64,000 nucleotides of DNA from Arbacia lixula (lineage: Eukaryota > Echinodermata > Echinoidea > Arbacioida > Arbaciidae), in contig OZ022576.1 in the NCBI GenBank assembly GCA_963669155.1, positions 10,532,618 to 10,596,617 of the forward strand. Direction: 5' to 3'. The first letter of the stretch is position 1; each line of letters begins with the position of its first letter. The position numbers and the translations under genes were made by a program. Shown piece after piece: positions 1 through 12,350 of this stretch. A model generated the notes under the pieces. It saw only the letters and a program-made list of their open reading frames with translations, had not been told where the DNA came from and ran no database searches.

Positions 1-184
1 TCTATGTGTTACTTTTGAATCCAAGAGATAAAAGAAAGTCATGGTTAGCAGAGGAAAAATTTTTTGCTGAGTTTATTCATTCAAATGATGTATATGCTCA
101 CCGTATGCATGGTATTGGAAATCATACATGTATATTTGATTGATTTAACAATTAGAAATGTTACAAAGTGAAATCTATGCATTG

Positions 185-715
185 TTTAAAGATTGTCCGT
201 CCCTTTTGCAAGCTTAAAATTTGAAATCGTCTATCACGATTGTAAATTGAAGAAAGTGTGATTCAAGACCATTTCTAAGAATATAGCATGTTGAATCTTT
301 CTGTATATGTAAAAAATTTCAGCCGTTAAATTTCAAACCGACTTTTTTCGTACCACGAAAAAAGTATTAGTCTTTGTTACAGTATCTATGTGGTTATTAT
401 GCGTGTGTGAAATCCTAATTTTATAAGTAACTACCAAACTTTGGAGATGATTCCTTCCATAGAACAATGTTTTTCATAATGCGTTTCATAATTTAATAAC
501 CAGATTAATCAATAAAGCAGATATTTCAACACAAACTGCTAAGAGCCTGAGGTAAAGACTATTAATCAGACGTTGTTTACGTGCATTATTTGAATTTTAC
601 ACTACGTATCAGTTTCAAATTGTGAATATAGAGCTTGCTAACACTTCTCTATATGTTTTGCCACTGTTTCGATGGTTTTGTGGTAATCTGAAAAAGGGAC
701 TGGCTGTCTTGAAAT
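185..715. repeat. Dispersed repeat, copy A
   Basis: Starts AAAGATTGTCCGTCCCTTTT and matches 27870-28385 almost base for base over about 520 bp in direct orientation. Both copies end at the phrase GGGACTGGCTGTCTT. No open frame is shared, so it is probably a non-autonomous mobile element. Confidence 0.85.
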
Positions 716-1907
716 GAATGAATGTTATTTCTAATTGTCTAATTTGTATACATTGTAATTTTGTGATTCCTTGTATTGGTTATTTTTTTACTGTAAACCA
801 TCATCATCATATTCACATAATCATCTTCATCATCATCACACAAGGAAATCGTCCTGCGTATGGTGTATGCGTCTGGTGTTGTCCTGCGTATGGTGTCTGC
901 GTCTGGTGTATGCGTTTCGAACATTATTCCTCTGACATTTCATGAAGCCGGTGCTACGAAGTGGATTGCAATGGCTGAAGAAATCTAATTTTTCAGATTT
1001 GATGGAAATTTTGATCAAAATTCTAGAGTCTCAAAGTTACTCTGTCAATATTTGCAGGCAAATTAAACACAGGAAAATATTAAACAAGAGGAAATAATGT
1101 TGCACTTTTGTAGTGCGGGTATATGCATTTAATACAGTTGGCCATTCATATGTGATAAATGTACTTGAAATGAGTAGTTCATTCATGTGCACGGGTCGAT
1201 TACATTAGTAGTTGGACCCGTCATGCAAGGAAAATGATGGCGAGCACACGAGATGCTCCAGCTTTGCGGTAGCAGTCCCGGGCTACAGTCCATTTGTACA
1301 TTTATCACATATGAATCGCTTAGTTACCTTATTGAATGTATGGATACACATATTATAATAATGTTTGAACATGAAATTGTTGAGCAACATTACATATCCT
1401 CTTCACATATCTTTCAATCAAATAAGGTTCATGAAGTTTGCCATCTTGGCTGTTCCAAAAACTTAATACTGTACACAAATTTAGATGAGAACTGGTGCAT
1501 GCGCATGATTACATGAACTTTAATCTTCATCATCGCAGCTGTTGTCATGCAATTCTGAACCACTTTAGTTCGTAAACAATATAACAAAAATACAACATGG
1601 TTTTAAATCACAACATGGTTTTAAATCATCTTCAAACCAACCACGGAAGAATTCAGGTATCTGTTCTCCATAAATGTGTGCAACAGATTTGAGTTTCGAG
1701 TTACAGAATTGCTGAGTGAAACCAACTGATCTAATCACTGCTAATCTCGTCTCTCTTGCTCCAAAGCTGTGTGGCTACGCAGTTAATACACGCAGGCAGT
1801 ACACTGGTCACTGCAACTGTTAACTACACACTCAATAGTAGGTGTGTGACATACGGTAAGTCCGTAAATCACGTTAAAACAAAACAGACTCATTGAGTCT
1901 GACTTGA

Positions 1908-2035
1908 TGGGTGGAAGTCGTGCTGTGGTCTTGGATGACCAGCTGCCGGGCCGCACCTGCGGGTTCGTCGCGGTGTTCGACGGGGCAGTACGGGCGTGGA
2001 CAGCAGGGCGGTTCCGCTGGTTGTCTCTCTGATCA
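1908..2035. other. GC-rich island, possible exon or gene relic
   Basis: About 65% GC in AT-rich surroundings, with long open frames on both strands. The + frame from ATG 1907 encodes 42 residues including GRTCGFVAVFDG; 'FVAVFDG' weakly recalls PP2C phosphatases. The - frame follows a TTTGCAG acceptor. I cannot assign it to a gene. Confidence 0.3.
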
Positions 2036-3435
2036 AACACTGCAAAGACCAACTACTGAACTAGAGTCTAGACAAGCTGTTCTTACTCAGTCAGCCACAC
2101 CATAATCACATAACACGACTTTTTTGGTCATCAGTCATTCAAGGAAAAAGTAAATTTCATTTTGATTTATCAGTAGTACATATGGAAGATCTACGCTACT
2201 CACATCTTATAGTGGCATCGGACTTGGTAGACTTCCTTGGATACGTTTTGTGCATCCCGCCATTGCTCAACTTCAAGAAAAAAATATAGCGCCATCTGTT
2301 GGTCATAATAGCCGAGAAGATCACTCAGGATGGATACTTCCCCTTGAAAACTCTGATCCACCATTCCCTCTCAAGATGAGGGTCGTTTACGTGTCAACTT
2401 AAGAGTACGCAAAACATCAATATAATTATATAATTATGTATCATGTATATTCACATTTGATATATTCATTTGCAAACAGTGCGGGCGGGAATACCTTTAA
2501 CATCATTATTTTTATTTGTTAAAAAATATAATACAAACTGACAAAAAAAAACATAGGTTATATGAAATAGATTCTAATTTCTTTACGTTTACAAAAATAT
2601 TGGAATCATGAAAATAACAGTAATTTATTCAATTGTCGATATGGTTGCCTAGCGTCTAGCGCGATATTCGATTTAACCACGGTATTTCAAATTATACTAA
2701 AAAATAACCAAAAAAAAAAAAAAGGCACAAAGCATGCTCAGATGGTATTCCCAGGGTAACTGTTTTAGGGACTTTTAATTATAGCAATGCTTCATCTAAG
2801 TTTAAACGGTATTGTTTTCTTCAGGAAAAAAAGCGGTAACTCCGGTAAATTGAATCCATTGAAGATAGATTTTTATCGATTGTATTTTTTCGTTTTATTT
2901 CATGCGTCAAAAATGCATCCAGACATGCACATTGCGCCTCTTGAGACAGGCCGAGGAGGCGTGAAAAACCTGTTACGTAGGCACAGATTTTCTCGTTCCC
3001 CGGCCGAGTCAACAAAAAGGACACGTAGGTCTATAACACGATAAGAACCAAGCATAGGCCCATGCATGCATCACTTCCAACGAGATCTTCATCCGCTTTA
3101 TTGATCTTACTAGGTAGTAAATACATGTATTTTGCTATATGTTTGTTCAATGTATTTCGCAGTTTGGTTTGGCTGTAATCTTAATGAATTGAACAAACCA
3201 ATTAGATGAATAAACAATCTATTTAGGTATGTTTGTCTTCCAAAATGGAATAAGAACTTACAAGGATGCACGTGGCCTTTATTAGGCTAACTAATATTTT
3301 GTGAAGCGGGGTGATCTAATTGAAATTATAATCTATGTGCCTCATTAAAAACTTTGTTTCCCCCTTTAGTGACCCCCTCGGTACAATCAATGATACCCAA
3401 AGGTTCCCTATCACTATTATTTTTTACCACCCATC

Positions 3436-3655
3436 ACCGCCACCAACAGACCATTACCATCATCACTACCACCATCACCATCACCATCATCACTGCAACC
3501 AGCACCGCCATCTCATTGCCACTTCCATCATCATCATCACCACCACCATAAACCAGCACCACCGCCACCACTACCACTATAATCATCACCACCATCATCA
3601 TCATCATCATCATCACCATCATCATCAATGCAACCGGCTCCACCAACATCACCAC
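3436..3655 (+). repeat. (CAT/CAC)n microsatellite
   Basis: Imperfect CAT, CAC and CCA trinucleotides over about 220 bp. The His-rich and Met/Val-rich open frames across it are artefacts of the repeat. Confidence 0.9.
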
Positions 3656-4471
3656 GACACCCCCAACATCACCACTATCATACCACCAGACATAATCCAT
3701 TTGGGCACTATTTCCGCTTTGTCTGCATGATCATGAGTTATTATTTTTCATATTTTATCGACTGCTTGCCGTACCGAACGTATTGGCAGAGTATCCGCAC
3801 GAACGCTGAAAAAATGACCCATTAGGGGAAAAAATTATTCCACAAACATGCCCTTTGAAAATTTTGGATGCGTTCTTCTTATTTCTACACAAGATCAATC
3901 ATTCGGATTAGCATCGCTACTTTCGTCTGTCCCATTTGAAAATACATGTACCACAATAAGGAATTCTTATCAACCCATTACCCGCTTAACAGCTCCTAAC
4001 AAAATTTGGCTTCGAAAATGATTGCTGTGTATCTAGAGCTGAAACAATCACATATCCTGCGAGCTGTTTATTTAATAATCACATTACCAAATTAGAGGTG
4101 CGAGATAAATGAGCGCACTTTGGACCGTGCGCACGGCCAGTCTCTTAATTATCTTTCCCATACATCTTTGAATTCATACTCCTGATATTGATTGAGCCCC
4201 TAGAGGTAGGGCGCAAGGTAGAACCAGATTACACGAGTCGGTCTCCTCCCTACTTGCCCTGGTTTTTAGATATATCTCCTCATAACAAAGTGCGATTCGA
4301 AACCAGTGCGCCGATATTTTAAAGATTACTGCTGGAAATATTCACTGCGTGTGAAGCTAACACCCATCTTTGGAACTATATTTTGCATCATACGTGTTTC
4401 GGGATGTTTCTTAGCTGACTTTAATGATAATTGCCTGTTAAAATCGCATAACAGTGTCAAGAGCAAATATT

Positions 4472-4526
4472 ATGGCGAGGTTATCTCTGGTTTGGCTGAT
4501 AGCTGTGGTATTGTTCACCAAATCAG
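4472..4526 (+). CDS. Lectin gene exon 1: signal peptide
   Basis: The ATG at 4472 opens 18 residues (MARLSLVWLIAVVLFTKS) with a basic start and a hydrophobic core, as in a signal peptide. The frame is also open upstream, but no other ATG lies close in frame, so 4472 is taken as the start. The exon ends TCAG|GTAGGG in phase 1, which matches the next exon. Confidence 0.75.
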
Positions 4527-7500
4527 GTAGGGGTGGTGCAGTATCTGCCATATTCAGCTGGCAATTTTTCCCAAGTCTTTATGCATGTTATCATTCAAAG
4601 TGTCAAGCTATACTACACAACACACTGACTGTATCTAGTGTGCTTTTACATAATGATCTACAGTTCCATTTACTTTTTTCATTGTGATTACTATCATTAC
4701 CATCGTATTTATTCATGCTATGCCAATGAAGGAATACGAGAAGGAATAGAACGGAGATGATGATAATGAGGAGGAAGAGGAGGAAGAGGAAAAGAGGAGG
4801 AAGAATAAAGTGATGATGATGTTGATGATGATAATGATGATGATGATGATGATGACGATGAAGTTGTTCCGATGGTGGAAATGGACCGATGTTAACGATG
4901 ATGGTAATGATAACGAAGATGATGACGGTGATGAGGATGACGACTTTAGTGGTGATGGTAGAAATGTGATAGGATTATTTTGGTGGTGAGCACGGTAATG
5001 ATTGCGACGTTGATGGTGATTAGAGAAATAGGATGATAATTATGCTGAAGGTGATAATCACGGTGATGCTAATGCTACGATCAATTCACAGCAGAAATGA
5101 TCAAACAAAATGACACCAATATTTAGTTTCTGTTTTATTTATTATATGGGGTATTTCCCCTTTAAAGTGAATACATACAATTAAGATTGCACAATTGCTT
5201 TATAACTTACTCTACGTACATGTAAATGTTAGCTCACAATGGTGGAGGATACTGTACATAGTCGAATGAATCCACGGCTCCTATTGATGGTCCAGTTGAT
5301 AATCCGATCCAGTATTCCCAAATTATGATCGCAATGTTGATCCTAATGTTGTACGCTGAAGAGCAGGTATTCCAGATAGTCAAGTCCAAATAGATGATCC
5401 AAGATAGTCACATATCAATCCACAGAGTGAAAGGCTTTCACAGGCACAAACACTATTAAAACAGACAGGTAATTATCCACGCAGAGAAAAATCCTCGTAT
5501 AAATCAACAGGTGTGTATCGAGCCAAGGTCACAACAAATTCTACAATGCAGGTGACTGGAGCTTAGATGACATAAACTCTGAACTCATGTCCAGCCACAA
5601 CTCATATATTACAACCTGTACATTCTAGAAAGTTCTATCCATCTAGAAAGTTCTGTACATCTAGAAAGTTCTACATCTACAAAGTTCTACATCCAGAAAG
5701 TTCTATCCATGCTTGCAAACATGACAAACAATAAACACGGTGACCTGACCCAAATTCCACTGAATCCACTACAATCTAGAATGTTCATGAATCACTGGCC
5801 TAAAAGGTCACTGAACTCCACAGGCACTCACAGTCAATGTCTCCTTTATTATGCTGATTAGCTTAGGCTAGTTGTAACATTCTTTTTTATAAACCTCATA
5901 CATAGATTCCTCTCATCTGATTGGTTAAAAGTAGAGTCATCGAAATAGCTGTACCCCCGTTTTTAACAAGATGACGTCAAAATTAACTGTGCCCGGGGCA
6001 TGGCAATCGACTGTGCCCGGAAAATAATAAGACAACCTCAACACCGCGCGATATCGCTCGTGTGTGCGCAATCCCTGTACGCGCAATGAGTGTTGATTTA
6101 CATGCCTATTACATGCTATCTTGTAGGCCTTGTCAGTTCAGGAAATCTTTTAACCAATCGATGAGAAGAATCTATACATTCGGTTTATAAAACAAATATT
6201 GACTGCTTAATATTCGGGGCACAGTTAAAATCATAGGCCTTCGGGCATAGTCATGGTTTTGACATCATCTTGGGCTTATAATTTTAACTGTGCCCCTCAT
6301 AGCAGTCAATATTTGTATAATGTAAGTAACATCTGGCCCAGACAGCTCTCCCAAATTCAAGAAACGTCTAGGCAGTAGAAATTGTTCAATGTTGATTTCA
6401 CCAAGGAGGAATTTCACAAGCACATAGGCTGCATCTCATTTACTGGCTACATGTAAAAATTAACGATGACATGAGAAATGATGAATAAAACATGATTGAT
6501 GATGATGATATTAAGAGGAATGTTGATGAGGCGGATGGTGTTGATGATGATGATGATGATGATGATGATACGGACGAGGCTAGTTATATTGACTGTTATT
6601 GACATGGGTATCGTGTACCCCAAAATTAACCCATCCAATATGCTCGGATGCACAACAGAGCAAATGTGCTACATCAATATTTTTCTATCATACACTTTTG
6701 TCTCTAAACCCACCTATTTCACAGAAGAAATTGTGTTATTTCTGCAATTAGCGCATTATTGGTTGGTTCTCTATACTGAATGGTAATAAAGATATAAATA
6801 GGCAATTGTATTTCGTTGTTGAAATTAAGGAGCTGTGAATAATTTCCGTCGTCGATCAGTATGGACCACATGAACTACGAATATCTACGAGCAGTGACTA
6901 ATATTATGTTTGATTGATTCGTGTACTAAACGGGGGAGGTTCATTCTGACAAATTCTTGCAAAAAGTAGATTCACTTATATTCCATTGTCACAGAAAACA
7001 TTCTTCACTCCCATTGCTTTAACACATTATGCACACCAACCTACCTAACAAGGCTATATACCAACTTTCAATTAACATGAAAAAATCTCACTTAACAATC
7101 TTCAACAATTTGTTCAATCCGATCGTATTCCCACAAGAGGGTGGACCACACGTTGTACAGCCCTTAATTTCGGACACCCAGCCCCTCGATTCGGCCACCC
7201 CTCGTTGTTCACTTGATGCAAGCTGGCAGTACCACAACGGCTTCTGCTACTACCCGGGACCCAGCCCGTTAGCTGACGACGATGATCCGCTTGCGACTTG
7301 GGAGGCTGCCGAGGGGTTGTGTGCTAAAGACGGCGGGCATCTGGCGTCAATTCACAGCCATGAAGAGGAGCATTTAATCAGGAGGATGGTGAGCTATTAT
7401 GTATCTGTAGGCCGGCATGACTGTGTTGGGGTGGGGGGGGGGGGGGCGGGGGCGGGGCGGGGACATCAGAGTTTATCCCTTGATATCACTTGATATCAAG

Positions 7501-9642
7501 GCGTGACGAACCATTGATTGAACATACAGTGAATAAGCCCATGCTCATTAATTGGTTAATGACTACATTCGGCCAATTCTCTCGTCTGTCAATGTATGTT
7601 TCAGAATGTATAGTCCATTCCCCTCCTTATTGACAACAATCACATTTAAGGCCCACCTATCATTGGCTATGCCTTTAGCTTTGACTGTTGCGTTATTTCA
7701 TAAGGCAGGGGATGGGGTGCACATTTAAGATATGATGTAGACGTTAATACCATATATAATGTGGTAGATGTTCAAATATCTCTGATACAGCATTCATCTG
7801 ACTGAATAACTCGGACTGTGGTGTTCATAATTATGTTGGCAGTACAAGGATCAAACAAAGCAAAAATCAGTTTGTACTGAACAAGTAAACATAAACCCCT
7901 GGAAAATCATTTTCAGCTCCTACATCCGTGGGGAAATGTTTCAACAGCATTTTCTATGTGCCATGGTATTTACTCAAATTTAAAGTTTTGACCTGCAATG
8001 GGAACAAGCACAAATCAAGATATTGACGGTGCTTCAGTATTCATGGTGTACACTGTCAGTGCTTTCAGATGACACTGCGGTAAAATAAACGGAGAATAAG
8101 TATCAGGAAATTAAGTATATGAACTGTATAAAGCTTATAATTCTCGTCTTTGTTTCTGTTTACAAGTTTTCATGCAAGCTTGCGAATTTGTTTAACAGGT
8201 TGAGCTACTTGAAGTGCAAGCATGGGTTGGACTTCGTTCTCGATTTAAAGATTACGGGCCAGAGTAAGTGTTTTTTCTAAATAAATATGATTTTTTAAAA
8301 ACCCGTTTTATAAATCGCTGCAGTCTCAAGTACATGTACCAACATCGTTACGGAATCATTATGTTTTTTTAATAGCAAAATCTCTATCTATAAGTGTATT
8401 TTTCTATGACCTAGAAACAGTATAAGACATTGTACTTCCCGTGTCAGTTTGTATAATGGTACCGTACATTATCGATGTTACTTTAAATAAAGAAGAAGCA
8501 CACTTTCGAGTAAACAGTAATTACACGAAAAAGAAAGGAGAGGAAGGACCATAATATGACAGTGAATGAGAAACAAGTCAGAGCAAAATATCAAAACCAG
8601 AGTGATTCGAACCGGCGTCAATTTATTACGGGACGGCGACTTTACCACCAGGGCTTCGATTTACCAATTTTACAACTTTACAATCCTAATGGAATTTGAC
8701 AAATTATACATTTTGTATGCAGGTTTCTTGTTAAGAACAATAATTTTGATCTAATAAAGATCAGATTTCAACTTCAGCTGATGGGAATCAAAAACATTGA
8801 GAATCTGATTTGGAACTCAAGAAGAAGAAGAAGAACTCAAGAGGGCGTATCATGAACGTTGTCAGCACTGACCAAATGGTCAGTGCTGTCAACTTCAGTG
8901 AAATATTCGGTTTTGATTGGCTGAGAGGCACTAGCCTCTGACTGTTACTATGTTAACTGTCGGAAAAAGACAGCTTGTCAGACGAAAAATGTTCATGAAA
9001 CGCCCTCCAGTTCACCAGTCTTGCGTAAAGTCGTGCGTAACTTACGAACATCTTGTTGAGACAACCCCCAGGCTATTTCTGTTCGACCAGAAATGGCCTG
9101 AAATGTCTCTGGTTCCAAGAGTCTGGTTAGACCTATATTCCATTCATTTACATGATGAATTACGATACACGTTCTTACTTTCTTACTGGGTGTATGACTA
9201 ACATTTTCGGTTTTAATTGATAGAACTCCAGAAAGCCTTCTCATTAAACTCTATCCCTTTCATGTTGCTTTTACCATGTCTGAAAACGAAAAAGATGGAG
9301 TGATAAAACAGCAGTGGATCTCCCCAGTTGGACGAGCTCATTTCACCCTGAACTCTACCTGTCGCCCGGATTGTGTGCAGCAGTCACCACGAAAAGTAGG
9401 TTACAAAACAGAACCGCGTGCGTTTTCAAAACACTCCCCTCTAACGTCTACCCATTCAATATCACCGTGATAGACTATATCGCAAAATGTCTTCTCGTTT
9501 GTTTCTTTCCTTCCTCCCTTCCTCATCCCCTCTATCTCTCTTAGTCATGATTGTATATCGCTCTTACACACTTTTCTCTTCTTCTGTTCCCTCCCCTCTT
9601 TTCTTTATGGTCTATTTTTTCTGTCCTCCTCCGTCCTCTCTC

Positions 9643-9673
<31 letters not shown>

Positions 9674-12295
9674 CCCTCCTTCTTTCTCTCTCTTTCTCTC
9701 TCTTTCTCTCTCTCTCTCCCCCTCTCTCTATCTCTTTGTCTCTCTCTGTCTGTCTCTCTGTCTCTCTCTCTCTTTTTCCTCCCCTCTTCCCCATCCGTTT
9801 TTTTTTTTTTTTTTTTTTTTATCTCAGACCTTATTCTCTCCCGCGTTAGCCTTGTTAATTATCTTAGTCTTCATACGTTGTTGTATTCACATATGATTTG
9901 ATTTATACAGGTACGTGAAATATATTGGAAGAAGAAACGTGTAAATGAAAAGAAAATGAAAATATGATTGGAAGTAAACTTTTAATACAGTCTTGTTATC
10001 TTGGTCAATATTGCGTTTTATTAATATTGAAAAGCACATTACGATACAGGGTTGTCATACCGCCTGTATTTGATACGGTTTTATAATAATCACGAAAACT
10101 TAAACCTTACGGGAACTTTAGGTTGAATCATGTGAGGCACTCTTTATTCTTTCACAATCGAATCCCGAAGGGCAAGGATTAGGATCCGGAACCCTTTACA
10201 TGGCGCCTGAACCGTGTGACATTCCAATGAGGTTTATATGCAAGCGCGCTGATCGAGCGGCCGACTTCCACGCGGACGTCGCCAAGGTGGAGGAGAAGGA
10301 GGAGCCGGCGGCGGTCGTAGGCGCCTGCGAGTCGGGATGGCTCCAGTTCGAAGACCAGTGCTACAGTGTGCCCGCCTTTCAGGAAGCAAATTTCGCAACG
10401 TGGGCTAAGTCTCAAGAGATGTGCCAGGATATGGGGGCCAATCTAGCGACTATCCTCTCCCATCCCGTCCAGGGTACGTGAAGGATTAGGACAATAACGA
10501 TAGTTAGCATGATGAGGATGATGATGATGATTATGATTATAATTATGATTATGAATATGATTATGATTATGATTATGATTATATTGATGACGATGATGAT
10601 GATGATGAGGATGAGGATGATGATGATGATGATGATCACTATTATTCATCAAATGAGTGCAGCACATGCAGTAAAGTAACAGAATGTGTCATAGTGCCAT
10701 AAGATTAACCGTATACGACAGAGAAATACAATGAAGGAGAAAACCTAGTAACCTTGGAAACTGAGATGCTAGGGCTTCCCCAACCAATTCGTGTGCCATG
10801 AACATAAACATAAACAATATAAACACGCACAAAAAAGTACCCCCGCCCCCTTTTCTCAACCGTGTAACTTTTTAACCAGGAGGTTATGGACAAAATAATT
10901 TGACAGGGATGTTGCGACACTCATTGGCTAACTTTCATGTAAAAATGATATTGATCGGTCTAGTCATGCATGACTGAGCAAACGCTACAGGCAAAATGTG
11001 TGAATTTTCAAATCACAAGGGTGATTGTTTATGCTGTTTTAACCGTATATTTTGGTATTCGTGCGATTTTTAAAGTGTATTCACTCAACCACAACACGAA
11101 AATAACCTCTTATGTTCATGTAACAGTCATGTTACATCTTTGTCAAAATATCCAGTTTTTTCACAAAAATAAAGGGTTTTTAAAAGTTTCAAACTCAAGA
11201 GGGATGAGTAATTTTTAAACGGTGCTCACTTAACCAGAACAATGGGTTAAGTGTGGGGATAGGTGTTAGTGTGTGGAGAGATGGTTGATAAACAATGAAA
11301 GGACATAAATTGTGCACCAGAAATGGAATTTATGAAAAATTTGTATGACAGAATTCAAAAATTACCCTTGTGACTTTAGAAAAGTGACAATTTTGCTTTT
11401 AATGTGTGCTCACACATGCATGAGTGTGTGGATTAATGTGATTTTTACACGGAAGTTAATCAATAGGTGTAGAAACAATCCTGCCAAGTTATGTTGGTCA
11501 AAACCTCTTCAATAAAAAGTTATGCTATTTTGCTTAAGGGGGGGGGGGGGGAGGGGACTATGAAAGTTTAAAGTTACAATCCTATTCGCAATAAAATGTA
11601 GGCCTAATTCATGTCTCATGTCAGAAAAAAAAATATTTCATGGTGTTTGGAATGTAGGAAGTGGTGCTGGCGATGATTCTCAACACATTTCGTGAATTCA
11701 GGACATGTGCTAATGTAATGCACCATTACATAAGACCATTATCATAACTACTGAATGGCTGTAAAACAGTAAGTATTATGTGTATAATGTAAACCAGACA
11801 CTAGGTGTGCAACTAGAATATTCATCAGTTGGTGAAAATGATGAAAGGTAGCGAAGACCACGACGGTATTGGCAATGGTCGTAATGTTTAGGATATTCCG
11901 TAAATAAGTCGATTTCCCCATTCTGTAGCTTTCCTCACAGCGGAGATGGAATTCGAATCGTCTGACGTGTGGATCGGGCTGTCAAATGAGCAGTCCAGTC
12001 CAAACTTCACGTGGATAGACGTCTCTTTTCCAAACTATACCAACTGGGGCATTAGGCAGCCCAATGGATTTCCAGGGAGCATTGGCGAATATCCAGCGGT
12101 AATACCCACCTTTTTTAAATAATAATCTACCATTACCAATACTAATACCAGAACAAACATAACTCCCATATAGATTCCAACACAAACGTCATTACAAGCA
12201 CCAAGACCAATGGACTTGTGAATCCACTATCAACACTGATTCAAGTACGCCACATCCTTCACTTCTCCCACACCTGATCTCTGCCCCCCCCCCCC

Positions 12296-12350
<55 letters not shown>

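Larger units (their letters stand above)
1..4471. other. No confident gene; 5' flank of the lectin gene
   Basis: Mostly AT-rich, with a dispersed repeat (185-715), a GC-rich island (1908-2035) and CAT/CAC microsatellites (3436-3655). The promoter and 5' UTR of the lectin gene should lie in the last part, but no clear TATA or initiator was found. Confidence 0.6.

Noticed and set aside
3335-3730. Long His-rich open frame
   Set aside because: It is a direct read-through of the CAT/CAC microsatellite with no domain or splice context.
8590-8640. tRNA-like B box (GGTTCGAATCA on the minus strand)
   Set aside because: The T stem does not pair and no acceptor stem, anticodon arm or A box is present.
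10412-10667. Ile-rich and His-rich minus-strand frames
   Set aside because: Shadow of the GAT/ATT microsatellite next to lectin exon 5.
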